The notes: generated by a model from the sequence alone, not told the origin. A DNA stretch of 64,000 nucleotides from Peptoniphilus senegalensis JC140 (GCF_000321025.1 NZ_HE610718.1:390021-454020); one strand, 5' to 3'; positions 15,251 through 26,313 are shown, counted from the first letter of the stretch. Numbers and translations are program-made.

Positions 15251-17570
15251 TAAAATCACCTATCGCAATCTCTGCAACTTCTTTAAAAGTTGAAACAGTT
15301 TTTATCTCTAACCTTTCCACTGCTGCCTCTTCTATTTCCTTTAAGTCTCTCTTGTTCTCTTCTGGAATAATCACAGTCTTAACTCCATATCTTTCTGCAG
15401 CTAAAAGTTTTTCTTTTAGTCCACCAATTGGAAGGACTTTGCCCCTAAGTGTAATTTCTCCAGTCATGGCAACATCACTTCTCACTGGTCTTTTTGTAAG
15501 GGCTGATAAAACTGATGTGGCAATTGTAATTCCTGCTGAAGGTCCATCCTTTGGTACTGCACCTTCTGGCACATGAATGTGAATGTCCTTATCGCTTCTA
15601 AAGTTTGCGTCAATTTTAAAGTCCTCCGCATTAGATGCAATGTGAGAAATGGCCGCTATGGCTGATTCCTTCATAACATCGCCAAGAGAACCTGTAAGTG
15701 TTAGTTTTCCCTTGCCAGGCATGACAGTTGTCTCAATAACAAGGGTAGTGCCACCTACTTCTGTCCATGCAAGTCCATTAACTGATCCAACTTCAGAATT
15801 TTTTTCTCGCTCATTTATTAAATAAATTTTTTCGCCAAGAAAGTCAGAAATATTCCTCGTGGACACAGAAACTTTATCTAAATCTTCTTCCACAATTTTT
15901 AGAGCAGACTTTCTCACGATTTTAGAAATTTGTTTTTCTAAACCTCTCACTCCAGACTCACGAGTATAGTAATCAATTATGTCCTTTAGGGCTTTTTCAG
16001 AAATATTAATATTTTCCTTTTTTAAACCATTTTCAGAAATTTGTTTTGAAACTAAATATTTTTTTGCAATATTTAATTTTTCATTTGGCGTATAGCCACC
16101 TAACTCGATTACTTCCATTCTATCAAGAAGTGGTCTTGGAATAGTCTGCCTTGTGTTTGCCGTCGCTATAAAAAATACATTGGATAAATCAAAGGGAAGC
16201 TCCATATACCTATCTGTAAAGGAATTATTTTGCTCTGGATCAAGAACTTCAAGTAGTGCAGAGGCAGGATCTCCCTTAAAGTCATTTCCTATTTTATCTA
16301 TCTCATCAAATAAAAATACTGGGTCATTTTTGCCAGCTTTTTTCATGAGGGAAATAATTCTTCCTGGAAGTGCGCCAATGTAAGTCCTTCTGTGTCCTCT
16401 TATTTCTGCTTCGTCAGTTACACCACCAAGGCTCATGCGAACAAATTCCTTATTAAGTGCATTTGCAATTGACTGAGCAATTGATGTTTTACCAACTCCA
16501 GGAGGTCCCACTAGACAAAGTATTGGCCCTCTACTCTTGTCTCCAGATAAAATTCTTACAGCTATAAATTCTAAAATTCTCTCTTTTACATTTTTAAGTC
16601 CGTAATGTTCTTCATTTAAAACTTTTCTAGCATCGCTTAATTTTACTTTTTCCTCTCCAGCATCAAGCCAAGGAAGATCAATTATCCAATCCAAATAATT
16701 TATGAGCATTGAATAATCTGGAGACTGTGAATTTAAGTTTCTAAGTTTTTTAATTTCACTTAATGCCTTTTCTCTCACTTCCTCAGGGAGATTTTTCTCT
16801 TCAATTTTTTTCTTGTAGACTTCTGTGAATTCGCCCTCATCTTCTCCATCGCCAAGTTCCTTGTGAATAACTCGAAGCTGTTCCTTTAAATAGTATTCTC
16901 TTTGGATGTCATCCATTTTCTTTTTCACTTGGTCATTGATGTTTTTTTCTATGGAAAGAATGTCAATTTCCTTTTTCATTATCTCATGAAAAGCGACAAG
17001 TCTCTCATAAATGTCTGTAGTCTCAAGTAATATTTGATACTCCTCAAGTTTAAAGTTTAGGTATCCAACAACTGTGTCGATAAACCTTGAAGGGTCATCT
17101 GTGTCAGCAATATTAGATAATAGTCCTGGGAAAAATTTTTCATCAAGAGATGCGTAAGATTCCAAATCACTTAAGGCAAGGCGAAGTGCCGCCTCGATTT
17201 CGTCATCTTCATTGTAGTCAACTTCCTCTTCTTCTAGGATCTCTATATCAGCTTCAATTATCTCCTTGCTAATGTCAAGCTTTGAGATTTTTGCCCTCTC
17301 TTCGCCTTCAACAAGTACCCTAACAACTCCACCTGGGAGTTTCAAAATTTGTTTTATAGTTGCCACAGTCCCAATATCAAAGAGGTCTTCTCTCTTTGGA
17401 TCTTCTACTTCTAATTCTCTTTGTGCCACCAAAAATATTTTTGAGTCTTGCATTTCCGACCTTTCAATTGCGTTTACAGAAATTTTTCTACCGCAATCAA
17501 AGTGCATGACCATGTGGGGAAAGATTACTAAATCTCGAAGTGGGATAAGTGGTAATTTTAAATTTTCCAT
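15237..17570 (-). CDS. lon: ATP-dependent protease La (Lon)
   Basis: This 777-residue cytoplasmic AAA+ serine protease has a LON substrate-binding domain (residues 1-200, LPLIPLRDLVIFPHMVM), an ATPase domain with Walker A GPPGVGKT and Walker B FLFDEIDKIG, and a protease domain whose catalytic Ser lies in PKDGPSAGI and catalytic Lys in RGKVLPIGGLKEKLLAA. Length is normal. It has AGAAGGTG as ribosome binding site. A terminator-like hairpin between clpX and lon suggests that lon is only partly cotranscribed with the upstream genes. Confidence 0.97.
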   Translation of the reverse strand: MENLKLPLIPLRDLVIFPHMVMHFDCGRKISVNAIERSEMQDSKIFLVAQRELEVEDPKREDLFDIGTVATIKQILKLPGGVVRVLVEGEERAKISKLDISKEIIEADIEILEEEEVDYNEDDEIEAALRLALSDLESYASLDEKFFPGLLSNIADTDDPSRFIDTVVGYLNFKLEEYQILLETTDIYERLVAFHEIMKKEIDILSIEKNINDQVKKKMDDIQREYYLKEQLRVIHKELGDGEDEGEFTEVYKKKIEEKNLPEEVREKALSEIKKLRNLNSQSPDYSMLINYLDWIIDLPWLDAGEEKVKLSDARKVLNEEHYGLKNVKERILEFIAVRILSGDKSRGPILCLVGPPGVGKTSIAQSIANALNKEFVRMSLGGVTDEAEIRGHRRTYIGALPGRIISLMKKAGKNDPVFLFDEIDKIGNDFKGDPASALLEVLDPEQNNSFTDRYMELPFDLSNVFFIATANTRQTIPRPLLDRMEVIELGGYTPNEKLNIAKKYLVSKQISENGLKKENINISEKALKDIIDYYTRESGVRGLEKQISKIVRKSALKIVEEDLDKVSVSTRNISDFLGEKIYLINEREKNSEVGSVNGLAWTEVGGTTLVIETTVMPGKGKLTLTGSLGDVMKESAIAAISHIASNAEDFKIDANFRSDKDIHIHVPEGAVPKDGPSAGITIATSVLSALTKRPVRSDVAMTGEITLRGKVLPIGGLKEKLLAAERYGVKTVIIPEENKRDLKEIEEAAVERLEIKTVSTFKEVAEIAIGDFSEDK

Positions 17571-17587
17571 TTTTCACCTTCTAAAAA

Positions 17588-17606
17588 AGCCGTGGCAAGC
17601 ACGGCT
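17588..17606 (-). terminator. Hairpin between clpX and lon
   Basis: AGCCGTG and CACGGCT form a 7-bp GC-rich stem followed by TTTTTT on the minus strand, immediately before the lon ribosome binding site. It should attenuate read-through from clpX into lon. Confidence 0.8.
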
Positions 17607-17614
17607 AAATTAAT

Positions 17615-18832
17615 TTATTTTTTTATTAACTCAGCAGACTCTGTACCTTCTACTGATTCTTTAGTTATTTTAACTGCCTTGATGTCGTCTCTTGAAGGAA
17701 TTTCGTACATCACATTCATAATTGTGTTTTCGATAACTCCTCTTAATCCTCTAGCTCCTGCCTTCTTTTCAATTGCCTTTCTAGCAATATATTTTAGGGC
17801 ATCGTCATCGAAAATTAAATCTACATCGTCAAATTTTAATAGCTCTTTGTATTGTTTCACAAGGGCGTTCTTTGGCTTAGTCAAAATTTCCACTAGAGCA
17901 TCTTCGTCTAATTCTTCAAGAGTGATAGTCACAGGAAGTCTTCCTATAAGTTCTGGTATAAGTCCAAACTTTAACAAGTCTTCAGTCTCAACTTTTTTAA
18001 GAATATTTTCTCTATTGGCCTTCTTATCTATTAGTTCAGAACCAAAGCCCATAGATGACTTAGCAGTTCTATTTTCTATAATTTTGTCAATTCCGTCAAA
18101 GGCACCACCAACAATAAATAAAATATTTGTGGTGTCAACTTGAATAAATTCTTGAGAAGGATGCTTTCTGCCACCTTGTGGCGGAACATTGGCAACAGTG
18201 CCTTCAATAATTTTTAAAAGTGCCTGTTGGACACCTTCTCCACTTACATCTCTTGTGATAGACACATTTTCAGATTTTCTGGCAATTTTATCTATTTCGT
18301 CAATGTAAATAATTCCCTTTTCTGCCCTTTCAATGTCGTAATCAGCATTTTGAATTAATTTCAAAATAATATTTTCAACATCTTCGCCAACATAACCAGC
18401 CTCAGTTAAAGTTGTGGCATCGGCAATGGCAAAGGGAACATTTAAGAGTCTGGCAAGAGTTTGTGCAAGTAAAGTTTTACCTGAACCAGTTGGCCCAATC
18501 ATAAGAATATTGGATTTTTGTAATTCTATATCTGGATTAACTTTTTTGGAAGATGATATTCTCTTGTAGTGATTATAAACTGCAACGGCAAGAGCACGCT
18601 TGGCATCCTCTTGTTTTACAACATATTGGTCTAAAATTTCTTTTATTTCAGCTGGCTTTTTAAGCTCAAAATCTTTATCCATCTCTACAGGAAGTTCAGC
18701 TTCTAAAATTGTGTGACATCTTTCGATACACTCATCACAAATATTTACATTAGGTCCGGCGATTAATCTATTCACTTGGTTTTGCGTTTTGCCACAGAAT
18801 GAACATCTTAAAATTTCATCTGTATTTGACAT
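17615..18832 (-). CDS. clpX: ClpX, ATPase subunit of ClpXP
   Basis: This 405-residue unfoldase feeds tagged proteins to ClpP. It has an N-terminal zinc-binding domain (C10, C13, C32, C35), Walker A GPTGSGKT, Walker [12 protein letters not shown] and the sensor/arginine finger region ELIGRLPV. The ClpP-contacting loop and C-terminal small domain are present. It starts 8 bp after clpP, behind AGGTGAG, and the order tig-clpP-clpX is the standard Firmicute operon. Confidence 0.97.
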   Translation of the reverse strand: MSNTDEILRCSFCGKTQNQVNRLIAGPNVNICDECIERCHTILEAELPVEMDKDFELKKPAEIKEILDQYVVKQEDAKRALAVAVYNHYKRISSSKKVNPDIELQKSNILMIGPTGSGKTLLAQTLARLLNVPFAIADATTLTEAGYVGEDVENIILKLIQNADYDIERAEKGIIYIDEIDKIARKSENVSITRDVSGEGVQQALLKIIEGTVANVPPQGGRKHPSQEFIQVDTTNILFIVGGAFDGIDKIIENRTAKSSMGFGSELIDKKANRENILKKVETEDLLKFGLIPELIGRLPVTITLEELDEDALVEILTKPKNALVKQYKELLKFDDVDLIFDDDALKYIARKAIEKKAGARGLRGVIENTIMNVMYEIPSRDDIKAVKITKESVEGTESAELIKK

Positions 18833-18840
18833 ATCTCACC

Positions 18841-19425
18841 TCAAACCCTTTTTTCTATAACTTTATCGATTAAACCATATTTTTTTGCTTCTTCAGAAGA
18901 TAGCCAATAATCTCTATCTGTATCTCTTTCGATTTTTTCAAGATCTTGACCAGTTCTTTCAGCTAAAATTTCATTTAATTTTTTTCTAATTTTTAAAATC
19001 TTTTCTGCATTGATTTGAATGTCACTTGCTTGACCTTGTGCCCCACCAGAAGGTTGGTGGATCATAATGTCAGAATTAGGGAGAGCAAATCTCTTTCCCT
19101 TAGCACCTGAGGCAAGCAAAAATGCTCCCATAGATGCAGCCATTCCGATGCAAATTGTTGAAACATCTGGCTTAATATAATTCATAGTGTCATAAATGGC
19201 AAAGCCTGCAGAAACAGAACCACCAGGCGAATTTATATAAAGTTGGATGTCCTTATTTGGATCTTCAGATTCTAAAAATAAAAGTTGTGCAACAATAAGG
19301 TCAGCCATAGTATCATTTACTTCGCCACTTGCAAAAATAATTCTATCCTTTAAAAGCCTTGAGTAAATGTCATAAGACCTCTCGCCCCTATTAGTTTGTT
19401 CTACTACCATTGGCACTAATGCCAT
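18841..19425 (-). CDS. clpP: ClpP protease subunit
   Basis: This 194-residue serine protease forms the double-heptamer chamber used by ClpX. Catalytic residues are S98 (GMAASMGAF), H123 (IMIHQP) and the Asp in ERDTDRD. The oligomerisation segment and the hydrophobic pocket are conserved, and the length is normal. The start ATG at 19425 has AGAGGATG upstream. It lies 17 bp after tig. No CtsR-like box is visible upstream of this operon, unlike hsp20 in this window. Confidence 0.97.
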   Translation of the reverse strand: MALVPMVVEQTNRGERSYDIYSRLLKDRIIFASGEVNDTMADLIVAQLLFLESEDPNKDIQLYINSPGGSVSAGFAIYDTMNYIKPDVSTICIGMAASMGAFLLASGAKGKRFALPNSDIMIHQPSGGAQGQASDIQINAEKILKIRKKLNEILAERTGQDLEKIERDTDRDYWLSSEEAKKYGLIDKVIEKRV

Positions 19426-19442
19426 GTAATCACATCCTCTGA

Positions 19443-20813
19443 TTATTTATCTTCTTTTTCTTCTTTATCTTTTTTTACTTCTTCTTTAATTTCTTCTTCA
19501 GTAGTTTCCTTTGGTTCAACAAATTTTGCTTTTTCAACAAGAGTGTCAATTGCCTTTCTCTTTTGAAGGTCGTCTCTTACAACTTCCTTGTTTTGATTTA
19601 ACATATATTCTCTCATTTTTTCCATGTGTTCTTTGTCATCTTTAAAGTATTCCTCAACTACTTTATTAACTTCTTCTTCGATTTCTTCGTCACTTATTTC
19701 AATAGCTAAATCTTTTACAAGAGCTTCAAGTGCAAGATCGTTCTTAACAGTTCTTTCTGCTTCAGGTCTCATAGTTTTTTTGAAATCGTCAAGACTTTGA
19801 CCAATCATCTTGATGTAGTCTTCAAAGCTAATACCTTGAGCTCTTAGGCTTTGGTCATAATTTCTAATCATGTCATCAATTTGTGCATTGATCATTCCCT
19901 CAGGAATTTCTACATCTACCATTTCGCCAATTTTATCAATAGCTCTTCTTTGTTTTTCCATTTCAGAAGTTGTCTTGAATTCTTCTTCCTTCTTCTTTCT
20001 GATGTCAGCTTTAAATTCATCAAGAGTGTCAAATTCAGAAATATCCTTTACAAATTCATCATCAAGTTCTGGAAGTTCTTCATAAGAAATACTATTTAAT
20101 TTAATTTCAAATTTTGCATCTTTTCCAGCTAAATCTTTTTGATGATAATCTTCTGGGAATTTAACAGTAATGTCAAATTCTTCGCCAATTTCGTGGCCAA
20201 TTAATTGTTCTTCAAAACCTGGAATAAAAGTGTTTGAACCAATTTTAAGGTCTTGGCTTTCAGCTTCTCCACCATCAAAATATTTTCCATCAACAGAACC
20301 CTTGAAGTCGATATTTACAGTGTCGCCATCTTCTACAGCTCTGTCATCAACATTTATAATTCTTGCATTCATTGCTCTTTCGTTTTCAACTTCAGAATCA
20401 ATAAGTTCGTCAGTTACTTCAAGAGTTGGATCTTCAATTTCGATTCCTTCGTAGCCTTTAAGCTCAACTTCAGGTTTAACATCAACTGAAACCTTTACAG
20501 TTAAATCTTCGCCCTTTTCTACGCTTTCTTCGTCAATGTCAATATTAGGTTGGTCAACAACTTTTAAATCTAGTTCCTTTATAGCTTTTTCATATTCAGC
20601 AGGAAGAAGTTCGTTAATAGCATCTTCAAAGAATACATCTTTGCCATACATATTTTCAATCATCTTTCTAGGAACATGACCTTTTCTAAATCCAGGAATT
20701 TGGAAGTGTTTTTTATTTTTCTTGTACACTTCTGTCTCAGCATTATTTATATCTTCTCTTTTTAAAACAATATCAAAAAAGACAGTGTTATTTTCTTTCT
20801 TTTTAATTTCCAT
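19443..20813 (-). CDS. tig: Trigger factor
   Basis: This 456-residue ribosome-bound chaperone and peptidyl-prolyl isomerase has an N-terminal ribosome-binding domain with the signature [12 protein letters not shown], a central FKBP domain (about residues 150-240), and a long helical C-terminal domain. The tail after residue 435 is a run of Lys and Glu (KEEKEDK), a low-complexity extension seen in various AT-rich anaerobes. First gene of the tig-clpP-clpX operon; the ribosome binding site is GAGGAGGC. Confidence 0.95.
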   Translation of the reverse strand: MEIKKKENNTVFFDIVLKREDINNAETEVYKKNKKHFQIPGFRKGHVPRKMIENMYGKDVFFEDAINELLPAEYEKAIKELDLKVVDQPNIDIDEESVEKGEDLTVKVSVDVKPEVELKGYEGIEIEDPTLEVTDELIDSEVENERAMNARIINVDDRAVEDGDTVNIDFKGSVDGKYFDGGEAESQDLKIGSNTFIPGFEEQLIGHEIGEEFDITVKFPEDYHQKDLAGKDAKFEIKLNSISYEELPELDDEFVKDISEFDTLDEFKADIRKKKEEEFKTTSEMEKQRRAIDKIGEMVDVEIPEGMINAQIDDMIRNYDQSLRAQGISFEDYIKMIGQSLDDFKKTMRPEAERTVKNDLALEALVKDLAIEISDEEIEEEVNKVVEEYFKDDKEHMEKMREYMLNQNKEVVRDDLQKRKAIDTLVEKAKFVEPKETTEEEIKEEVKKDKEEKEDK

Positions 20814-20885
20814 TTTAATTGCCTCCTCGCTCTATGGCGTTTTTTAACATCTCTATATTATAACATAAGTTATTTTAAAAATATA

Positions 20886-21107
20886 TTAAATCCCTCTATC
20901 CTTTAGGATTTTAGAGAGAATTTCCATCTCTTCATCATTAAGAGTAACTCCCTTGGACATTTTTTCGTGATTTGGGTCCCACTCTCTCAAGTCATACTTA
21001 GCAGGTCTGTCATTGAAGGAAACCTTGTTAAGCTCCTTAGTCCAGCCCTTGGCACTTTCAGATAAAACTCCCAAGTGCTCTGTAATTTCAAATTTAAAAT
21101 CGCTCAT
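20886..21107 (-). CDS. YdbC/PC4-like single-stranded nucleic acid-binding protein
   Basis: This 73-residue protein has the sequence pattern of bacterial PC4-fold proteins such as lactococcal YdbC: FKFEITEHLGVLSESAKGWTKELNKVSFN, then PAKYDLREWDP and MSKGVTLNDEE. These small proteins bind single-stranded DNA or RNA and act as general nucleic-acid chaperones or transcription helpers. It starts 1 bp after the proS stop, so it is cotranscribed with proS. Function in this organism is inferred from the family. Confidence 0.85.
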   Translation of the reverse strand: MSDFKFEITEHLGVLSESAKGWTKELNKVSFNDRPAKYDLREWDPNHEKMSKGVTLNDEEMEILSKILKDRGI

Positions 21108-21108
21108 A

Positions 21109-22812
21109 CTATCTAACCTTTTCTACTTCATTTAAAACATTTTTTATTGCATCTTCAGAAGAAATTTCAGAATTTTCCATTTCTCTTCTAGTTGAATATT
21201 CAACCATGCCTTCAGAAGATTTTTTGCCGCAAGTTATTCTTAATGGAATACCAATTAGATCTCTATCCTTAAACTTAACTCCAGCTCTTTCCTTTCTGTC
21301 GTCAAGAAGAACTTCGATTCCCTTAGTCTTTAATTCTTCATAAATTTTTTCTCCAAGGGTAACTTGATCTTCATCCTTAACATTTACTATTGTAACAATT
21401 GCCTCATAAGGTGCTACAGCCACTGGCCAGATAATTCCATTATCGTCATGATTTTGTTCTATGACTGCCGTTACAGATCTTGTGATTCCAACGCCATAAG
21501 AGCCCATGTAAAAGTAATTTGCCTTGCCATTTTCATCAAGATAAGTTGCATTTAAGGATTCTGAATATTTTGTACCCAATTTGAATATATTTCCCACTTC
21601 AATGCCTCTTGCAAATTTGTATTCTTCATCAGTTTCAGGAACTTTGTCTCCTTCAGCAACAAGAAGAAGATCCTCTACAACTTCGCCCTCAAAGTCTCTA
21701 CCATAATTTGCGTTGATGTAGTGGTATTCACTTTCATTAGCTCCAACAATAAGGTTATCCATTTCTGTAACTCTCTTGTCGAAAATCATCCTAACATCAA
21801 GACCAATAGGTCCAGTGTAACCTTTGATAGATTTTATAGCCTCAATGTCAGAGTCTTCCATCATTCTTATGTCGTGTTCAGCAACTCCAGTGTAAGCAAC
21901 AAGCTTTGCAAAATTTAATTCTCTATCGCCAGGAATAAATACTAAAACGGGTTCATCGCCAAGCATTAAGTCAATTGCCTTGGCACATTTCTTTTTATCA
22001 ACTTTTAAAAACTCTGAAACCTCTTCGATTGTGCTTGAATTAGGCGTATGAACTTTCTCTAATTCTTTCTTTTCTTCTCTTTCTGGAATAATATATTCAA
22101 CTGGAGCTTTTTCTTCAGTTGCTCCAAATTTTCCAGACTCAGAATATACTATTACACCTTCTCCAGTTTCAGAAAGGGCGATAAATTCGTGTGAGCCAGT
22201 GCCACCCATAGCACCATTGTCCCCTTCAACAATTTTATAGTCAAGCTCTAATCTGTCAAAAATTCTTTCATAAGCCTCATACATATTCATGTAAGCCTCG
22301 TGAAGCGTCTCTGGCGAAGTGTCAAAAGTATAGGCATCTTTCATGGAAAATTCTCTAGCTCTGTTTATTCCAAATCTAGGTCTCTTTTCGTCTCTGTACT
22401 TAGTTTGAATTTGGTATAAATTTAGAGGAAGATCCTTGTAAGATTTAACTTCGTCTCTAATAAGCGTGGTAAAATATTCTTCCGCAGTTGGTCCAAGGCA
22501 AAACTCTCTGTCATTTCTGTCCTTTAACTTAAACATTTCTGGACCAAACTTTTCCCATCTACCAGACTCTTTCCAAATTTCAGCAGGTTGGATAGCTGAC
22601 ATTAAAATTTCCATTGCACCAGCTCTATCCATCTCTTCACGAACTATATTTTCAATTTTTCGAATAGATCTATAGCCAAGTGGCAAGTATGTATAGATAC
22701 CACTAGCAGATTTTCTAATCATACCTGCTCTTAGAAGAAACTTGTGTGATGCAATCTCTGCATCTTGTGGATCCTCCCTAAGAGTTGGCATATAAAGTTT
22801 TGATAATCTCAT
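21109..22812 (-). CDS. proS: Prolyl-tRNA synthetase (bacterial type)
   Basis: This 567-residue class II synthetase charges tRNA-Pro. Motif 2 is TKYRDEKRPRFGINRAREFSMKDAY; motif 3 is YGVGITRSVTAVIEQNHDDNGIIWP. A YbaK-like editing insertion (about residues 230-390) removes mischarged Ala. The anticodon-binding domain is at the C-terminus. The ATG at 22812 has GGAGGT upstream. No T-box leader is visible. A TATAAT-type -10 lies at 22896-22901. Confidence 0.97.
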   Translation of the reverse strand: MRLSKLYMPTLREDPQDAEIASHKFLLRAGMIRKSASGIYTYLPLGYRSIRKIENIVREEMDRAGAMEILMSAIQPAEIWKESGRWEKFGPEMFKLKDRNDREFCLGPTAEEYFTTLIRDEVKSYKDLPLNLYQIQTKYRDEKRPRFGINRAREFSMKDAYTFDTSPETLHEAYMNMYEAYERIFDRLELDYKIVEGDNGAMGGTGSHEFIALSETGEGVIVYSESGKFGATEEKAPVEYIIPEREEKKELEKVHTPNSSTIEEVSEFLKVDKKKCAKAIDLMLGDEPVLVFIPGDRELNFAKLVAYTGVAEHDIRMMEDSDIEAIKSIKGYTGPIGLDVRMIFDKRVTEMDNLIVGANESEYHYINANYGRDFEGEVVEDLLLVAEGDKVPETDEEYKFARGIEVGNIFKLGTKYSESLNATYLDENGKANYFYMGSYGVGITRSVTAVIEQNHDDNGIIWPVAVAPYEAIVTIVNVKDEDQVTLGEKIYEELKTKGIEVLLDDRKERAGVKFKDRDLIGIPLRITCGKKSSEGMVEYSTRREMENSEISSEDAIKNVLNEVEKVR

Positions 22813-23052
22813 ATTACCTCCATAATAAAAGTATTATAATAAATAAAATAAATTTCCACAAGTTTTCTGAAAAAATCTCGTGGCACGCTATTTTTATTAT
22901 ACTATAAAGCTTGTAATACTTCACATTTTTGTACAAATTTTTTAGTTTTTTAAGGCTTAAAGAAAATACTTTTACAAAAGTCACAAAAATTTTTCCAATT
23001 TTAATGTATAATAGATAATTATTTCATAAAAAATAAATAGGAGGACATTATA

Positions 23053-24042
23053 ATGAATAAAAAAGATATTAAGGGCATTATATTTTCTGCCCTTATCGCA
23101 ACTTGTGCCTACTTTTTAGGCAAAAACTTTCCAGTTATAGGAGGTCCTGTCTTTGGAATACTCTTTGGAATTATCTTAAATAATTTTAATAGACCTGAGT
23201 CCTTTGAAGCTGGAATAAAATTCACATCAAAAAAAGTTTTGCAACTTGCTGTTGTACTCTTAGGCTTTGGACTAAACCTAGGAGAGATTATAGTTGTGGG
23301 CAAGTCATCACTACTTATTATTCTCTCAACAATTTCCACTGCACTTATAATTTCCTTTGTGGCTGCAAAAGTTTTAAAAATTGATTCAGATGTGGCAACC
23401 CTAATTGGTGTTGGCTCATCAATTTGTGGCGGCTCAGCAATTGCCGCAACAGCACCAGTAATAAAGGCAAAAGACGAAGATATTGCAACATCAATTTCCG
23501 TAATATTTTTATTTAATATAATCGCTGCCCTAATCTTCCCAACACTTGGAGTAAAACTTGGCATGACTCACACAGGATTTGGTATGTGGGCAGGCACAGC
23601 AATTAATGACACATCTTCAGTTGTAGCAGCGTCAGGAACTTGGTCAACAATGTTTAATGATGACACTGCCCTTAATTATGCAACAATTGTAAAATTAACG
23701 AGAACTCTTGCAATTATTCCAATAACTCTTGTGCTTGGAATAATAAAATCAAAGGAAAATACTGAAAAAGTTAGCCCCTTAAAAGCTTTTCCAACATTTA
23801 TTTTATTTTTCCTACTTGCATCAATAGTAACAACAGTATTGCCGCTACCAGAATCTTTCTTGTCAGCAATGAAATTTTTTTCAAAATTTTTCATCATAAT
23901 GGCAATGTCAGCAATTGGTCTTAACACAGATATAAAAAATTTAATCTCTCGTGGCGGCAAGGCAATCATAGAGGGTGCTCTTTGTTGGATAGGAATTATT
24001 TGCGTCAGTCTCTTGATGCAGCACCTACTTTGCATTTGGTAA
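23053..24042 (+). CDS. YeiH/UPF0324-family membrane protein
   Basis: This 329-residue protein has about ten hydrophobic segments and the family motifs GPVFGILFGIILNNF, GFGLNLGEI, GVGSSICGGSAIAA and GTAINDTSSVVAA. The family is annotated as putative sulfate or anion exporters, but the transported substrate is not firmly known. It starts at ATG 23053 behind AGGAGGAC, is monocistronic, and ends at a strong terminator. Confidence 0.85.
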   Translation: MNKKDIKGIIFSALIATCAYFLGKNFPVIGGPVFGILFGIILNNFNRPESFEAGIKFTSKKVLQLAVVLLGFGLNLGEIIVVGKSSLLIILSTISTALIISFVAAKVLKIDSDVATLIGVGSSICGGSAIAATAPVIKAKDEDIATSISVIFLFNIIAALIFPTLGVKLGMTHTGFGMWAGTAINDTSSVVAASGTWSTMFNDDTALNYATIVKLTRTLAIIPITLVLGIIKSKENTEKVSPLKAFPTFILFFLLASIVTTVLPLPESFLSAMKFFSKFFIIMAMSAIGLNTDIKNLISRGGKAIIEGALCWIGIICVSLLMQHLLCIW

Positions 24043-24062
24043 AATATTAAAATTTAATAAAA

Positions 24063-24113
24063 GAAAAAGAAGTTTAATTTGCATCTTTTACAAGTTAAAC
24101 TTCTTTTTTTGTT
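24063..24113. terminator. Terminator between convergent genes
   Basis: AAGAAGTTTAA and TTAAACTTCTT form an 11-bp stem with A and T runs outside, usable from both strands. A second stem (AAAAGTCC/GGGCTTTT) lies near 24150 and serves the leftward CNNM gene. Confidence 0.85.
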
Positions 24114-24194
24114 ATTTTTAACATAATTTTATTTTTCACAGGCAAAAAATAAAAGCCCTTGCGGACTTTTAGTTTTTTATTATTATAAAAATTT

Positions 24195-25547
24195 TTATGA
24201 ATTAAATTCTTTGTATTCTCTCTTTGCTTCTTCTTGTTCTTCTGGTATTACCTTGACACTAGCCTTAACTATTCTCTTATCTGCCACCGCGAGTTCTGTC
24301 AATATACAGCCAGAAGTCTTTACGCTAAGCTTTTTCTTTTCATTTTCTTCTGGTATAAAGCCAAGTTTTTCAATTATTAGGCCTGAAATTGTCTCATGGT
24401 TTTCTGAATAAAGTGATGTGCCAAGTTCATCATTTATGTCTTCGATGTCCATTGAACCATCAACTATATATTCGTTGTCAGATATTTTTTCTAGCGAGTG
24501 ATTTTCCTTGTCGTACTCGTCTTCGATTTCGCCAACAATTTCTTCTACTATGTCTTCTACAGTTACCATGCCAGAAAATCCACCGTACTCATCAATTAGT
24601 ATTGCCACATAATTTTTTGATGCTTGAAGTTCCTTTAAGAGCATATCAATTTTTTTCGTTTCAGGTACAAAGTAAGGCGACTTTATACACTTGTCCAAGT
24701 TTATGAACTCATAGTCATTTTTTGCATATTCTACAAAAAGGTCTTTGATGTAAACTGTTCCCAAGATGTTGTCTGTGTTTTCTCTAAATACTGGCATTCT
24801 TGAGTAGCCCATCTTTAATATTTCTGTAACTGTATCTGTAGTAAATTCGTCATAGTCCACCATGTAAATTGATGTCCTTGGCGTCATTATTTCGTATGCC
24901 AACTTGTCATCAAAGTCCATAATGTTTACTATCATCTCTTCCCCAGCCGAGTTTATTACTCCTTGCTGAGTTGAAACCTTTATATAAGATTTTAATTCTT
25001 CTTCTGAAATTTTTTCTTCAACATCTTCTGAATATTTGCCCATCATCTTTAAAACTAATGCCGTTGAGAAGGACAAAAGTTTTACAAAGGGATAAAATAT
25101 TTTTGACGCAAAGGCAATTACATTACTTGATTTAAGTGCAACTTTTTCAGAATTTTGAAGTGCAATTCTCTTTGGCACAAGTTCTCCAAAGACAAGTGTG
25201 ATATAAGATAGCAAAAATGTTACCAAAATAAAGGACACTGTCCCACCATAAGGTATGCCATAAGTTGACAAAAATCTTCCAAAAACTTGTGAGATACTTG
25301 TAGCTGCAGAACCAGATGAGAAAAATCCAGCTAGTGTTATTGCAACTTGTATTGTAGACAAAAATCTCGTTTGGTCAGATGAAATAGAGAGTAAAGTCTT
25401 TGCCCTTTTGTCTCCCTCTTCTGCCATTTCTTTTATCTTGTTATTATTTACTGAAACCATTGCCATTTCAGCTGACGCAAAAAATGCGTTTATGCCTGTA
25501 AGTATTGCGATTAATATGAGCTTAGCCCACAAGGCGCCATCGTCCAT
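24195..25547 (-). CDS. CNNM/HlyC-family transporter with CBS domains
   Basis: This protein of about 450 residues has an N-terminal DUF21/CNNM membrane domain (four segments, ending LVFGELVPKRIALQ), a pair of CBS domains (from IMTPRTSIYMVDYD to ILIDEYGGFSGMVTVEDIVEEIVGEIEDEYD), and a C-terminal CorC/HlyC domain. Such proteins were called hemolysins, but the family is now linked to Mg2+ or other divalent cation efflux. The ATG at 25547 is 9 nt after GGAGG; an ATG two codons earlier is only 3 nt from it. Confidence 0.88.
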   Translation of the reverse strand: MDDGALWAKLILIAILTGINAFFASAEMAMVSVNNNKIKEMAEEGDKRAKTLLSISSDQTRFLSTIQVAITLAGFFSSGSAATSISQVFGRFLSTYGIPYGGTVSFILVTFLLSYITLVFGELVPKRIALQNSEKVALKSSNVIAFASKIFYPFVKLLSFSTALVLKMMGKYSEDVEEKISEEELKSYIKVSTQQGVINSAGEEMIVNIMDFDDKLAYEIMTPRTSIYMVDYDEFTTDTVTEILKMGYSRMPVFRENTDNILGTVYIKDLFVEYAKNDYEFINLDKCIKSPYFVPETKKIDMLLKELQASKNYVAILIDEYGGFSGMVTVEDIVEEIVGEIEDEYDKENHSLEKISDNEYIVDGSMDIEDINDELGTSLYSENHETISGLIIEKLGFIPEENEKKKLSVKTSGCILTELAVADKRIVKASVKVIPEEQEEAKREYKEFNS

Positions 25548-25688
25548 TAACATATTCCTCCATATCTTTTTTACTAATTTAGACTAATTATATCAAAGAA
25601 TTTGTGATTATAACAGAAAAAGAATGAATTCAAAGAATTTTTATTAAAGTTTTTTATGTTATAATTATTTTAATCATGGAGGTGTTAA

Positions 25689-26297
25689 ATGAAAAAAATT
25701 AAGAAACTAATTATTTTGATAGTTTTAATTGCAATAGCATTAACCGCAACTTTTTTTGCTGGCAAAAAAACTATGAGAGCTGAAATGGAGCCCACTATTA
25801 CAACTAGTTTGATTTATAATAAATTAGTAAGCGTAAAAGAACTCACAACACTTAAATATCACTACACAAACATGGGACAATTTGAAAATCAAAATACTTT
25901 TTACGGCTATAAAATTCCTTTCACATCAAAAAAATTTATCGTAGCCTATGATGGCGTAATTCATGCTGGAGTTGACCTTGAAAAGATGGAAGTTAATTTG
26001 ACAAAAGAGGAAATTCAAGTAAAAATCCCACCAGCAAAAATCTTGAGCCACGAAATCTATGAGGACTCATTAAAGGTTTTTGACGAGAGAGAATCTATTT
26101 TTAATAGAATTGACATTGAAGACTACAACGACTTCTCCAAAGACCAAAAGAAAGACGTTGAAGAAACTGCCATAAAAAAGGGTCTCTTGAAGGATGCTGA
26201 TGAAGAAGCGAAAGAAGCAATAGAAGAAACTCTCTTGAGCGACACTCTTTTAAGTAAATACAATATAAGGGTTACAATAGATAAAAATTTAAAATAG
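25689..26297 (+). CDS. Membrane-anchored DUF4230-family protein
   Basis: This 202-residue protein has one N-terminal hydrophobic segment (KLIILIVLIAIALTATFFAG) and an extracytoplasmic domain with the DUF4230 pattern (VKELTTLKYHYTNMG, FIVAYDGVIHAGVDLEKMEV, IKIPPAKILSHEI). The function is unknown. The ATG has GGAGGTG upstream. Monocistronic. Confidence 0.75.
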   Translation: MKKIKKLIILIVLIAIALTATFFAGKKTMRAEMEPTITTSLIYNKLVSVKELTTLKYHYTNMGQFENQNTFYGYKIPFTSKKFIVAYDGVIHAGVDLEKMEVNLTKEEIQVKIPPAKILSHEIYEDSLKVFDERESIFNRIDIEDYNDFSKDQKKDVEETAIKKGLLKDADEEAKEAIEETLLSDTLLSKYNIRVTIDKNLK

Positions 26298-26313
26298 ATT
26301 TTTACTCAAATAA